The notes below the pieces were generated by a model, which had not been told where the DNA came from, did no database searches, and was given only the letters and a program-made list of their open reading frames with translations. Source: Phycisphaerales bacterium (GTDB lineage: Bacteria; Planctomycetota; Phycisphaerae; Phycisphaerales; SM1A02). From it: a DNA stretch of 36,211 nucleotides. Positions 17,699-26,838 of this stretch are shown one piece after another. The stretch covers positions 1 to 36,211 of the forward strand of contig RECV01000135.1 in the NCBI GenBank assembly GCA_007693845.1, given 5' to 3'. The first letter of the stretch is position 1. Each line of letters starts with the position of its first letter. Position numbers and translations under genes: made by a program.

Positions 17699-18211
17699 TC
17701 AGTCAGGACGATCCGCCGGAAACGTAAAGTGCCGGGCCGCGCCGGGCGGCATGATGCCGGCTCCCCAGATGCCCATGCCCGGCCGCAACGGCTCGGATGG
17801 GTGATCCCGTTCCGGATCGATCACGTACACCGCCGCATCGACGGTGTTCACCACCGACGATGTCGGCGTCAGTTCATCGGTCAACGTTCGTTCGTTCACA
17901 TCCAGTGTCATCCCGCGCCCGTCAATCAGCATGAGCGCGCTCGACGCACCGGATGATTCGGCCAGATCGGCCGCGGCGCTCAAACGGTCCAGTTGCGCTT
18001 CATCCAAAGGCGGATCGGCTTCGAAGGCCACGGTCACCTTGCGACCGCTGCTTACCCGACCGTCCGACACGAGCGCCAGCATCTGATCGAACCCCCGCGC
18101 TTCGAACGGCGGCCGGGCCGCCGAGACACGGCCCGAGGCGACGGGACGAACCGCCGGTTCGAGTCGCTTGAGAAGTTGGAGGGGGTTGATCGGCATCGGC
18201 GTCGGGATCAC
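17699..18211 (-). CDS. TIGR02530-type flagellar operon protein
   Basis: This 170-residue protein starts with GTG at 18211; an ATG at 18196 is also in frame and no clear ribosome site decides between them. The central part, LDRLSAAADLAESSGASSALMLIDGRGMTLDVNERTLT-like sequence at about 75-115, follows the pattern of the short flagellar operon protein TIGR02530. That family is encoded between flgD and flgE in Firmicutes, Leptospira and relatives, and its exact role is unproven but linked to hook assembly. The family normally covers about 95 residues; here there is an extra N-terminal segment and a C-terminal extension of about 50 residues (VVNTVDAAVYVIDPERD). The gap to flgD is 15 bases. Confidence 0.7.
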   Translation of the reverse strand: MIPTPMPINPLQLLKRLEPAVRPVASGRVSAARPPFEARGFDQMLALVSDGRVSSGRKVTVAFEADPPLDEAQLDRLSAAADLAESSGASSALMLIDGRGMTLDVNERTLTDELTPTSSVVNTVDAAVYVIDPERDHPSEPLRPGMGIWGAGIMPPGAARHFTFPADRPD

Positions 18212-18226
18212 AAAGAGAGATCGGGA

Positions 18227-18778
18227 TCAGGGAAGTTCATCCTCGGAATCGGTTTCGTCACCCGCGCTATCCGGCTGACCGCCGGCTCCGGGAGTGTCCT
18301 CATCGACGGGTGGTGAAGGCGGCGGCACATCAGCAGGCACCGGTGCGCCGGGTTGATCAAAGAGCGAAGGGTCGATGATCGTCTCGACATTCTGCATCGG
18401 CATGACCCAGCCATTGTCGAGTTCGAGATTGACGGTTTTGCCTTCCCGAATCACGGAAACGACGTACCCGGCCACGCGGTCATTCTCCGTGTTGAGCCCG
18501 CCGACGAATTTCCCGATCAGGTTGCCCGCAGAGGCGAGTTGATTTTCGAGTACGAGCGATTCGAGCTGCTGCGTGAGCTTGAGGTCCGACTCGATCGAAC
18601 GAATCGCGCTGATCTGCTCAAGCAGCGCGGCGGAGTCGTTCGGGTCAAACGGATCCTGGTTCGAAAGCTCAGTGAAAATGATCTTGATGAAGTCCTCGGA
18701 AGACATCTCACTGAACGCGCTCTGCGTGTTGCGCTGGAGGGCATTCTCAACCGGATTGAAGCCACTGACCTGACTCAT
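18227..18778 (-). CDS. flgD: Flagellar hook assembly protein FlgD
   Basis: This 183-residue hook-capping scaffold is needed for FlgE polymerisation. The N-terminal part has SSEDFIKIIFTELSNQDPFDPND, the classic FlgD L-x2-Q-DP motif region, followed by LLEQISAIRSIESDLKLTQQLESL. The C-terminal part, GKFVGGLNTENDRVAGYVVSV, matches the start of the FlgD Tudor-like domain, but the Ig-like FLN domain seen in enteric FlgD is absent. The last 35 residues are Pro/Asp/Glu-rich. This short type is common outside Proteobacteria. The gene begins seven bases after fliK. Confidence 0.93.
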   Translation of the reverse strand: MSQVSGFNPVENALQRNTQSAFSEMSSEDFIKIIFTELSNQDPFDPNDSAALLEQISAIRSIESDLKLTQQLESLVLENQLASAGNLIGKFVGGLNTENDRVAGYVVSVIREGKTVNLELDNGWVMPMQNVETIIDPSLFDQPGAPVPADVPPPSPPVDEDTPGAGGQPDSAGDETDSEDELP

Positions 18779-18784
18779 GATGAA

Positions 18785-20530
18785 TCACTCCTCGATCGCT
18801 GCGGCGTGAATCTCTCGCTTCTCTCCGCGGTGGAGTGCGTGAATGACATCCTCAAAGACATCGTCGCGAGAATTGCGTCCGGATCGTTCGTCGGGGGAGG
18901 AGTCCCGACGTCCGCGGCTCTGGCCGTCGCCGGCATCCTGCCGCGTCTGCTCCCGGCCGTTCTCTTCGTTCTGCTGCGACATTCCGTTCCAGGATGTACT
19001 TGACGATGAGTTCGTCACGGTCAGTCTCTCCACGGTCAAGCCCTGGCCCTCCAGCGCAACCCGCAGAACGGCCAGATTGCGTTCAAGCAATTGCTGTGCC
19101 TGCGCGGATTCCGCCTGGAAGCTCGCGGTGACCACCCCCTGCATCACCGTCATCTGCACGCGCAACTGACCCAGATCCGGCGGATCCAGCCGCATCGTCA
19201 GCGCGCCCCCCCGCTGATTCACCATCGTCGTCAGGCCGCGCAAAACGCGGCCGGAGAACTGCTCCTCGTCAATCGCTGCGCCCCGGGTCGGCAATTGTTG
19301 CGTCTGAGAGGTGCCGCTTTCAGCGCCCGCGTTCAACGTCGCACCGCCCGCCAGCGTGTTAACCGGCACGGCACGTCCCGAATCCGCCGAGGTCGCCGTC
19401 GAAGCGGCTCCGCCGCCCGCATTCTCCAGTCGGACCGCCGTCTCGATCTGCATCACCCGCGCATCGGCGGCACGCATACCCTTGCGCGAGGGCATGACAC
19501 GCGTCTCGTTCTCCGTCGCTTCACGCTGTTGATGGGACGTGGTCGGCTCCGGCGGCTTTGATTGTGAATCCGGCGACTTCTCGCCCTGCGTGGTTGCGTT
19601 CGGTTTGACCGTCTCCGCCCGACGGGATTCCCCCTGCCGATCGTGACGCGGTTCCGTCTGTCGGTTCACCTGCTCGCGCCGCGGCTTCTCCTCATCAACA
19701 ACAAACGGACGCGAGATCGATTGGTCCGTCGCGCGGTCCGTTCTTGCTGACTCCCGGCCGGAACGGTTCGCCGATGAATCTTCCTCTCCACCCTTCGCTG
19801 CGGTGGATCCATCCGGCGCGACGGCCGCGATTGCGATCTTTTCATCAGGCACATCCGCATTCGGCGGGGGCAAGTCCTTCTCAGCGCTCGGCGGCACTTC
19901 CTCATCGGTCTCCTCCGCCGGCAGTTCGCCATCCGCCTGCTGCGAGTTCGGCTTTACCGCCGGAGCGTCGCTGGTTGATTCGTCAGCCTGCTCAGAAGAG
20001 TCGGAGTCCGAATCCGACTTCGAGGTTGTCGTTTCGGCATTCAACTGCAGGTGCGGCTGGTCTGGCGTCTCACGCTCAGGCCGCAGTTCTTGCGCTTCGC
20101 TTGGTTGATCCTGCGCCTGCTCCTGCCGCGATGCATCATCGCGTTGCCCAGGGGATTTCTCATCCTTCCGGTCCGTTTCCCCAGACTCCCCGGTTTCGCC
20201 GGCGTTGTCCTGCTTCGGCCGTTCCTCCGACGATTCGGCACGTTTCTCCGGCGACTTCGACGACGATTCGTCGCTGCGGGAGTTCTGTTGCGCCGCATTG
20301 TCCTTCGGTAGCGCATTCGCCGATCGCTCGGAATCAACGTCGGCGGCACTGCGACCGGTTGATTCGAAGACGTTTCGGAACGATACGACCTGGCCGGCGG
20401 AGCGGTTGTCCCGCTGCTGGCTGGAGTCCAACGACGGGGACTGGCTGAAAATGGATGCAGCCCCGGTCTGCGGGGATGAAGGGCGGCTGGGGGCGTTACT
20501 GAGCGTCGGCAATTCGGTCCGCATGGTCAT
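18785..20530 (-). CDS. fliK: Flagellar hook-length control protein FliK
   Basis: FliK measures hook length and switches export specificity through FlhB. The C-terminal Flg_hook domain is clear: GGALTMRLDPPDLGQLRVQM, then VTASFQAESAQAQQLLERNLAVLRVALEGQGLTVERLTV (about 460-520). The preceding 430 residues are low-complexity Ser/Glu/Asp/Gln/Arg sequence, as expected for the unfolded ruler part. I place the start at ATG 20530 (581 residues) or ATG 20524, because upstream codons would run further into the MotE-like gene. It overlaps that gene by 35 bases. A short C-terminal tail after the hook domain is polar and charged. Confidence 0.85.
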   Translation of the reverse strand: MTMRTELPTLSNAPSRPSSPQTGAASIFSQSPSLDSSQQRDNRSAGQVVSFRNVFESTGRSAADVDSERSANALPKDNAAQQNSRSDESSSKSPEKRAESSEERPKQDNAGETGESGETDRKDEKSPGQRDDASRQEQAQDQPSEAQELRPERETPDQPHLQLNAETTTSKSDSDSDSSEQADESTSDAPAVKPNSQQADGELPAEETDEEVPPSAEKDLPPPNADVPDEKIAIAAVAPDGSTAAKGGEEDSSANRSGRESARTDRATDQSISRPFVVDEEKPRREQVNRQTEPRHDRQGESRRAETVKPNATTQGEKSPDSQSKPPEPTTSHQQREATENETRVMPSRKGMRAADARVMQIETAVRLENAGGGAASTATSADSGRAVPVNTLAGGATLNAGAESGTSQTQQLPTRGAAIDEEQFSGRVLRGLTTMVNQRGGALTMRLDPPDLGQLRVQMTVMQGVVTASFQAESAQAQQLLERNLAVLRVALEGQGLTVERLTVTNSSSSTSWNGMSQQNEENGREQTRQDAGDGQSRGRRDSSPDERSGRNSRDDVFEDVIHALHRGEKREIHAAAIEE

Positions 20531-21218
20531 CGTCTCGCGCAAGTTCGGCATCAGTGCCGAATCTCCGGAGACGTTCCAGCAATTCCGTTGCCAAACGGAT
20601 TTCTTCATCCGTGCGGAACTGTTCAAGGATCTTGCTGGAGGCCCGCGCGTTCATGGCATCCAGATAGGCCACGGCCTGATCGATCTGATTGTCGCGCACC
20701 AGTTCTACCATGATGGCCTTGCCCTGCCGCGGCGGCACGGACTCAAGCTGACGCACCGCTTTGGCGAACTGCTCATCGGCCCGTCGCTCACGTTCGGCGG
20801 CGATCGCTTCTTCCCACGCTCGTCGTTCCTCTTCGAACTCCTCTTCGCGGTCCTGTAGACGCCTGAGATTGCTCGACAGCTGTTCCAGCAGGTGTTCGCG
20901 TTCTGACTTGAGTCGCCGAATCGCGCGCTGCTCGATCTCCTCGAGATGGCTGATGTGCTCGATCTGCATTTCGCTGGACATCGGCAGCCGACGGCGGCGG
21001 ACATCGGCTTCTTCCATCGCGCGAAGAGCTTCGGCTTCCTGGGCGGCAGCTTCTGCCGCGGCTTCGGCCTGCGCAACGGTCGGCGCGAGCAGATCACGCA
21101 ATGATTCGATCCGATCGCGGCTCAAGCGATCCGACTGCCAGAGCCACACCGCGAAGAGCGCCAGCGCGAGCAGGTGGACCACGGCCATGAAACTGACGAC
21201 ATTCCAGAGGGTTTTCAT
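20496..21218 (-). CDS. motE: MotE-like membrane coiled-coil protein
   Basis: This 240-residue protein has one N-terminal membrane helix (about 5-28, FMAVVHLLALALFAVWLW) followed by a long Glu/Arg-rich coiled coil (about 60-160). A C-terminal helical domain (about 160-225) includes IDQAVAYLDAMNARASSKILEQF and LATELLERLRR, the same layout as the MgtE-N-like domain of MotE. MotE is a periplasmic chaperone-like stator partner described in alphaproteobacteria; similar proteins occur between fliJ and fliK in other phyla. Start ATG overlaps the fliJ stop by four bases (ATGA). The gene symbol is tentative. If correct, the coiled coil and C-domain lie in the periplasm. Confidence 0.65.
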   Translation of the reverse strand: MKTLWNVVSFMAVVHLLALALFAVWLWQSDRLSRDRIESLRDLLAPTVAQAEAAAEAAAQEAEALRAMEEADVRRRRLPMSSEMQIEHISHLEEIEQRAIRRLKSEREHLLEQLSSNLRRLQDREEEFEEERRAWEEAIAAERERRADEQFAKAVRQLESVPPRQGKAIMVELVRDNQIDQAVAYLDAMNARASSKILEQFRTDEEIRLATELLERLRRFGTDAELARDDDHADRIADAQ

Positions 21219-21679
21219 TCGTGGTTCTCCCAGGTCTGATCCGATCGCGCAGCGCGCTGGACCACAAGTTCATCAAGTGCCGCTGCTTCGGCCTTCTCGT
21301 GTCGGGCCTTCCACTCCTGGAAACGCTTCTCCCGCAACAACTCGATGGCCCGGCGATCCCGGGTCGCTTCGATCAGCGACTGCCGCGCCCGTGAGAGCCG
21401 CTGATGCAGCCCGGCCAACTCCACCACCATCCGGTCGGCTTCCTGCATGATGCGCATCCCCGATGCGGCGTGAAGACGCAGATCATCCGTGGCCAATTGT
21501 CCGACCAGGTGGTCGCGCATTTGATGCTTGCTGTCCGCCAGAAACTGCTGCTGACTCCGAATGCGATCCTCAATTCTCTGCCGCTCCTGTTCCAGCGCGG
21601 CGACTTCACGCTGGCGCTGCTGCTCGGTGTGGCAACGCGCTTTCAGAACCGGCTCGAGTTTGAATCGAAACTTCGCCAT
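21215..21679 (-). CDS. fliJ: Flagellar export chaperone FliJ
   Basis: This 154-residue, almost entirely helical protein begins MAKFRFKLEPVLKARCHTEQQ, the recurrent FliJ N-terminus. It continues as coiled coil, with LQRAR-like and REKRFQEWKARHEKAEAAALDELVVQR segments. FliJ is a central stalk of the FliI ATPase and recycles export chaperones. It is on the same strand, 10 bases after fliI, and overlaps the MotE-like gene by four bases. Confidence 0.9.
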   Translation of the reverse strand: MAKFRFKLEPVLKARCHTEQQRQREVAALEQERQRIEDRIRSQQQFLADSKHQMRDHLVGQLATDDLRLHAASGMRIMQEADRMVVELAGLHQRLSRARQSLIEATRDRRAIELLREKRFQEWKARHEKAEAAALDELVVQRAARSDQTWENHE

Positions 21680-21689
21680 GATTGCTCAT

Positions 21690-23114
21690 TCAGGATGCTT
21701 TGGATCCGCCTCTATTCTGCGTGTTCGTGATGGGATTGGGCGATGCCGCCGGAGCGGCCCGCTCGATTTTGGTGCGCAGATCGTTCGCCTCGGCGGCCAG
21801 TTCGATCAACTGCCGACAGATCATCGGATACGAAGCCGGTTCGCTGCTTGACTGCTGCAGGAACTGGTCAATCCGCGGCTTGAGCGCGATGGCCACATCG
21901 CAATCGGGATTCGATCCGCGCGCGTACGCGCCGATGTTGATCAGTTCTTCGGATTCCGAATAAGCCGACAACAACCGAACCATGGTTCGCCGCGCCTGCA
22001 CGTGGTGCTGATCGCAGACATCGTTCGCCACGCGCGAGATCGATTCGAGCAGGTCGATCGCGGGATAGTGGCCGCGCGATGCCAGTTTGCGGGACAGGGC
22101 GATATGCCCATCGAGAATTCCCCGCGCAGCGTCGGAGATCGGCTCGTTCAGGTCATCGCCTTCCACAAGCACGGCATAGAGACCGGTGATCGAGCCGCCG
22201 CTGGTCAACGCTCCGGCGCGTTCCAGCAGACGGGGCATCATCGCGAAGACCGAAGGCGTGTAGCCCTTCGTGGCGGGTTGCTCGCCGACGGTCAGTCCGA
22301 TCTGCCGCTGGGCCTGGGCGAACCGGGTGATTGAGTCCATCATCAGCATCACATCGGCGCCGAGATCACGGAAGTACTCTGCAGCGGTGCACGCGACCAT
22401 CGCCGCGCGAACACGGAGCAGTGGCGATTCATCTCCGGTTGCCACGATGACGACGGAACGGGCGAGACCTTCCGGTCCGAGCGCGGATTCGAGAAAGTCG
22501 CGCACCTCCCGGCCGCGTTCGCCGATGAGCGCAATGACGTTGACATCCGCGCTGGTGTGCCGCGCGATTGACGCCACGAGCGTGGACTTACCCACGCCGG
22601 GGCCGGAGAAGATACCGATCCGTTGCCCCTTTCCGAGCGTGACCATCGCATCGATCGCGGCGACGCCGGTGGGCAACGGCTCATCGATTCTGCGCCGGGT
22701 CAGGGCGCCGGTCGGCGCGGGGTCGAGCGGTCGCAATGTCGTATCAGCCAGCGGGCGTCCACCGTCGATCGGCTCGCCCATCCCGTCGAGAATGCGTCCC
22801 AGCAGACAGTCGCCGACAGGAAGTGTTTGTGCGGATTGTTCACCGATCACGCGCCAGCCCGGTGCGATCCCGGCGCTGCCGGAGAAGAGCATGACGACGG
22901 CGTGGTCACCGTCAAATCCAACGACCTCGCCGCGTATACTTTCGGTCGCCATGGAATTCCGGCGAGCCGGCCCTTCAAAGCGAACCAGCGAACCGACAGG
23001 CAGCGGCAGATACTGAACCAGCACGCTCAAGCCGCGCACGGCAACCACCGAGCCCGCCACCTCGATGGACCGCAATCGCCGCAGGGTGTCAAGCTGTGTC
23101 CCTAAAACACTCAC
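21690..23114 (-). CDS. fliI: Flagellum-specific ATPase FliI
   Basis: This 474-residue cytosolic ATPase powers type III export. It has the Walker A motif GPGVGKST at 171-178, followed by VIALIGERGREVRDFLE. Downstream motifs typical of FliI/V-type ATPases include MMDSITRFAQAQRQIGL, with conserved Asp-Ser and Arg positions, and the GSITGLYAVLVEGDDLNEPI loop. The start is a GTG whose bases overlap the fliH stop (GTGA), so translation is probably coupled. Length is typical (about 440-475). The extreme C-terminus (AAPAASPNPITNTQN) is a short disordered tail. Confidence 0.96.
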   Translation of the reverse strand: MSVLGTQLDTLRRLRSIEVAGSVVAVRGLSVLVQYLPLPVGSLVRFEGPARRNSMATESIRGEVVGFDGDHAVVMLFSGSAGIAPGWRVIGEQSAQTLPVGDCLLGRILDGMGEPIDGGRPLADTTLRPLDPAPTGALTRRRIDEPLPTGVAAIDAMVTLGKGQRIGIFSGPGVGKSTLVASIARHTSADVNVIALIGERGREVRDFLESALGPEGLARSVVIVATGDESPLLRVRAAMVACTAAEYFRDLGADVMLMMDSITRFAQAQRQIGLTVGEQPATKGYTPSVFAMMPRLLERAGALTSGGSITGLYAVLVEGDDLNEPISDAARGILDGHIALSRKLASRGHYPAIDLLESISRVANDVCDQHHVQARRTMVRLLSAYSESEELINIGAYARGSNPDCDVAIALKPRIDQFLQQSSSEPASYPMICRQLIELAAEANDLRTKIERAAPAASPNPITNTQNRGGSKAS

Positions 23115-23920
23115 GGCGATTCGTCCTCGCGCAGATTGGGATCGGTTGCTGATTCTGAATCTGATTCTGATTGATCGGCAGTAGGACCCGGCGCCTCTTC
23201 CACCGGTTCAGCCACCGGCGGATCCGCCCAGGGGAGCAGCGCGATCGCCAGTCTTTCGATCTGTCGTTCCAGCGTCGCGTCGATGTGACCGCCCTTGAAG
23301 GAGATGCGACACCCGCCCCGTTGCAATTCGGGCGTTTCACGCACCGTGGCGTGAATCTTCTGATCCAGGTCGGACAAAAGATCCGGCAGCGCTTCCTCGA
23401 TGATGGGTCGATCTTCCGGATTGACGTGAACCGCGATAGAAGTCGGGCCGGCCAGCACGCTCAAGCACTCGGCGAGTTGATCCGTCACCACTGTGGGGTC
23501 GTATTCAATCACGCGGCGAACGATCTGTTCCCCCAGCGCGAAGGCAAAGGAGAGCACATCCTCCCGCGCGGTGAGCAGCATCGTGTTGCGCTGCTGCTCC
23601 CAGTCCGCCAGGGTCTGCCGCCATGCGGCATTGATTTCTTCCAGTTGCGGCTTCAATTCCTGCAGTGCGGTTTCGCGGCCCTCGCCCCTGCCCTTCTCAC
23701 GCCCTTCGTTCATGCCCCGCTCGAAGCCCTGTTGGTATCCGCGATCGTCGGCGGCTTCGACCAGTCGCCTGGCTTCATCGCGCGCCTTGGCCAGGATGGT
23801 GTTCGCTTCATCGCGCGCCTGCTGAAGAATGCGATCGCCCTGCTTCTTCAGATCGCCCAGATCCAGCACCATCGCGTTCTTGAGCAGGCGGCTGGACTGT
23901 TTGTTCTTGATGAGGGGCAT
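23111..23920 (-). CDS. fliH: Flagellar assembly protein FliH
   Basis: This 269-residue regulator and C-ring tether of FliI carries an N-terminal coiled-coil part rich in Ala/Arg/Glu (DRILQQARDEANTILAKARDEARRLVE). It then has the Gly-spaced repeat GYQQGFERGMNEGREKGRGEG around 70-90, the GxxxG-type array that defines FliH. The C-terminal domain (REDVLSFAFALGEQIVRRVIEYDP to GGCRISFKGGHIDATLERQIERL) resembles the FliH/YscL fold. The last 40 residues are acidic and disordered. It is between fliG (72-base gap) and fliI (4-base overlap). Confidence 0.92.
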   Translation of the reverse strand: MPLIKNKQSSRLLKNAMVLDLGDLKKQGDRILQQARDEANTILAKARDEARRLVEAADDRGYQQGFERGMNEGREKGRGEGRETALQELKPQLEEINAAWRQTLADWEQQRNTMLLTAREDVLSFAFALGEQIVRRVIEYDPTVVTDQLAECLSVLAGPTSIAVHVNPEDRPIIEEALPDLLSDLDQKIHATVRETPELQRGGCRISFKGGHIDATLERQIERLAIALLPWADPPVAEPVEEAPGPTADQSESDSESATDPNLREDESP

Positions 23921-23992
23921 GACTGACTCACACGTTCAGAGGTCCATTTCAGCAATGGAGGGCGTTGACGTTTCGCGCTTTCAGGTGGCCGG

Positions 23993-25033
23993 TCAGACCA
24001 CGACGTCCTTCTCGCCGCCGCGGCCGGCAATGATGATTTCACCCGCATCTTCAAGCCGCCGCACGATGTCCACGATGCGCTGCTGCGCTGCTTCGACATC
24101 GCTGAGGCGCACGGGTCCCATGTACTGCATATCTTCCTTGATGAGTTCCGCAGCGCGGCTGGACATGTTATTGAAGATCTTGTCCTTGAGATTGTCGCTG
24201 GCGGTCTTGAGCGAGACAGCCAGTTCGTCGTTGTCAACTTCCTTGAGGACGGCCTGAATCCCCTTGTCGTCGACGCTGATGATGTCCTCGAAGACGAACA
24301 TGAGCCGACGAATCTGCTCGACCAGGTCGGGGTCTTCCGCCTCGATTCCCTCCATGATCGACTTTTCCGTCGCGCGATCGCAGAGGTTGAGGATTTCCGC
24401 GACGGTCTCCACGCCCCCGACCTTCTCCACCGTGTGCATCAGCATGTTGGACAAACGCGATTCGAGTCCGCTTTCCACTTCACGGATCACGGTCGGGTTG
24501 GTCTGCTCCATGTTCGCCACCCGACGCACGACTTCGGTCTGCTTCTGCTCGGGCAGGCCGATGAGAATTTCCGAGGCCTTGTGGTGCGGCAGGTGGCTGA
24601 CGATGAGCGCGATGGTCTGCGGATGCTCATCCTGGATGAAGGTCAGCAGGTTTTCGCTTTCAGCTTTCTGGAGAAACGAGAAAGGCGTCTTCTGAACCTG
24701 CGTCTGGATCTGGTTGATCATCTTCGACGCCAGGGACGGATCGAGCGACTCTTTCAGAAGAAGCGTGGCGTGATCAAGCCCGCCCTCCTTCATGTACTGG
24801 CTCGCCATCTTGAGGGCGTAGAACTCTTCGACGACCGCGGCCGCGAGGGAGGAGGGAATCTCTCCGATGGACGCGATGGTTCGGCTGACTTCTTCCACCG
24901 TCTCCGAAGGCAGTTCGCGCAACAGCTTGCCGGCCGAATCACGTTCCAGCGTCAGCAGCAGAATCGCCGCTTTGACCACGCCGTCCAGTTCATCGATGTT
25001 GTCGGGCAGCTTTTGGCCGGGACGAAATGCCAT
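23993..25033 (-). CDS. fliG: Flagellar motor switch protein FliG
   Basis: FliG (346 residues) links the MS ring to the C-ring and carries the torque residues. The three FliG domains are visible: N-domain with KAAILLLTLERDSAGKLLREL, middle domain with the EHPQ motif (FIQDEHPQTIALIVSHL), and C-domain with RRLMFVFEDIISVDDKGIQAVLKEV followed by AVSLKTASDNLKDKIFNNMS and AAQQRIVDIVRRLEDAGEI. The charged torque helix residues (Asp, Lys, Glu, Asp) are kept. The protein is close in pattern to Thermotoga FliG. Start ATG 25033 is 22 bases downstream of fliF. Confidence 0.97.
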   Translation of the reverse strand: MAFRPGQKLPDNIDELDGVVKAAILLLTLERDSAGKLLRELPSETVEEVSRTIASIGEIPSSLAAAVVEEFYALKMASQYMKEGGLDHATLLLKESLDPSLASKMINQIQTQVQKTPFSFLQKAESENLLTFIQDEHPQTIALIVSHLPHHKASEILIGLPEQKQTEVVRRVANMEQTNPTVIREVESGLESRLSNMLMHTVEKVGGVETVAEILNLCDRATEKSIMEGIEAEDPDLVEQIRRLMFVFEDIISVDDKGIQAVLKEVDNDELAVSLKTASDNLKDKIFNNMSSRAAELIKEDMQYMGPVRLSDVEAAQQRIVDIVRRLEDAGEIIIAGRGGEKDVVV

Positions 25034-25054
25034 GCGCGTTCCTTGCTCCTTCGA

Positions 25055-26722
25055 TCAGGCGTGGGATTTCATCCAGCGTCGGACGAGACCGGCGGCTTCC
25101 GCGGGTGTCTGACTCGCCAGTTCGTTGATCTGGCTCAACATCTGCTGTCGCCGCAGATCGTCTTCATCGACTTCAACGCCGTCGAGTGTGGCGGGTGTTT
25201 CCCCGGCCTCGCCGACGAGTTCCGATTCCGCATCCCGCAAGGCAGGGGTGACGCCCACCAGATCCTCCGGCGTGGGCAGCTCTTCCCGGACGGAGGCCTT
25301 GCGGACGAGCATGAACATCATCGCCAGCGACACGATGGCCAACGCGAGCAGGCCGACGGTCTTGACCAGCCCTTCGCTGACCAGGCCGCCGATCGCGCCG
25401 GATTCACCGGCACCCATCGGGCCGCCGAAGCCCTGCAGAGACGCCACCGCAAAATCAGGGATCATTGAGACCATAACTGTACCCGCAACCGCGCCGTCAA
25501 CCGCCCTGGTATCTATCAACGGCTCGATTTGCGAGCGGATTCTTTCCGTTTCCGCCTCCACCAGCGCATCGAGTTGTTCCGGTTCGGGCTGTGCGGCCTC
25601 GTCCCCCAGACGGTCCTGATAAAGACGAACAAAGTACGACTTCGGCACGCCGATCGTCGAGTTGATCAGGAGCGGATGGCTGCGGTGATCGGTAATCCGG
25701 GCATCGGAGTTGCCGACGAACGGAATCATCGAGGCATCGGTTCGCTCATCGCTGAGGGTGGAGGTTCGCCCTCCGCCGCCGCGAATGTTCGCGCCGGTAT
25801 TGGGTCGGACCCCGGCTTCCCGGCCGCCGGTCTGATTGGTGGTGTTGACGATGCGGCTGGATTCGCCCGTCACCCCGAGCTTCGGCTCGTCGAAATCTCG
25901 CCGCTGCTGAATGATCTGCCGCGTATCGACGGTCACGCTGACGGCAACATTCACGCCCGGAATGTACGCGAGCGTTTCGGCGATCTTCTCACGAACCAGT
26001 TGCTCCTTGGTGAGCTGAACTTCCAGATTGCTGCTTGCATTGAGTTGATCGGCCTTTCGCGCGCGGTGCACCCGGCCGGCCACCGCATCAATCACCCGAA
26101 CGTGTTCAACCTCAAGCCCGGCATGGGCGCCGGCGACCATCTCCGCAATCGCATCGACGGTATTTTGCTCCAGCCCGCGCCGGGCGCGGACGGTCACCGA
26201 AGCGGAGGCCGGCAGGTGCGCCCGACCGATGCCGTGCTGATTCTTCGGTTCGTCGATCACCACCCGGGCCCAATCGATGCCGTTCATGCTGGCAATCGTC
26301 CGGCCGAGGACGTTCATGGTCGCGTTCAGCCAGCGTCGTTCGTTCTGCGCCCGGCTGAGAAACGGGCTGTCCTGTTCGATGAGCGTGTCGAAGTCGATCT
26401 GGTTGGGCGTGATGACCTCGTTGTCGGTCAGGCGCGCCAGGATCGTGTATTTGCGATCGACGGGCACGTGGATCTCCCCGCCCCGCTCTCGGTAGGGAAT
26501 GTTCTGAGCGCGGAGGTATTCCACCGCTTTTCCGCGGGCATCGCTGCTGATGCCGGGCTGAAGACCGAGCGGTTCCATGGATGTGCCGCCGGCGTATTGA
26601 GCGATGAGGAACAGAGCCAACAGAAGGATGACCATCATCGAACCGATGAGCATCTTCGCGGTGGACGAGAGTTCGCGCACCTGCTTCCAGATCTGTTCCA
26701 GCGTGTTCTGCAGGGCCTGCAT
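25055..26722 (-). CDS. fliF: Flagellar MS-ring protein FliF
   Basis: This 555-residue inner-membrane ring protein has a first membrane helix near residues 25-45 (MLIGSMMVILLLALFLIAQY). The ring-building domains RBM1 to RBM3 follow, including FDTLIEQDSPFLSRAQNERR and TVRARRGLEQNTVDAIAEMV-like segments. The disordered linker (about 310-345) carries GGREAGVRPNTGANIRGGGG. The second membrane helix is near 445-465 (LVKTVGLLALAIVSLAMMFML). The cytosolic end is a FliG-binding tail with DDLRRQQMLSQINELASQTPAEAAGLVRRWMKS. A 116-base gap to fliE holds an imperfect hairpin. Length is typical for FliF. Confidence 0.96.
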   Translation of the reverse strand: MQALQNTLEQIWKQVRELSSTAKMLIGSMMVILLLALFLIAQYAGGTSMEPLGLQPGISSDARGKAVEYLRAQNIPYRERGGEIHVPVDRKYTILARLTDNEVITPNQIDFDTLIEQDSPFLSRAQNERRWLNATMNVLGRTIASMNGIDWARVVIDEPKNQHGIGRAHLPASASVTVRARRGLEQNTVDAIAEMVAGAHAGLEVEHVRVIDAVAGRVHRARKADQLNASSNLEVQLTKEQLVREKIAETLAYIPGVNVAVSVTVDTRQIIQQRRDFDEPKLGVTGESSRIVNTTNQTGGREAGVRPNTGANIRGGGGRTSTLSDERTDASMIPFVGNSDARITDHRSHPLLINSTIGVPKSYFVRLYQDRLGDEAAQPEPEQLDALVEAETERIRSQIEPLIDTRAVDGAVAGTVMVSMIPDFAVASLQGFGGPMGAGESGAIGGLVSEGLVKTVGLLALAIVSLAMMFMLVRKASVREELPTPEDLVGVTPALRDAESELVGEAGETPATLDGVEVDEDDLRRQQMLSQINELASQTPAEAAGLVRRWMKSHA

Positions 26723-26838
26723 GCGTCGGCCTCCATGCCTGGCAAGCGGGAAATCGAGAAATGGCGGACGATCAAAATGTCCGTCGCCGCCGAACGTGCC
26801 ATCCTGGCGTCGTCAGCGGTGATTCAGGTGTTATCGGC

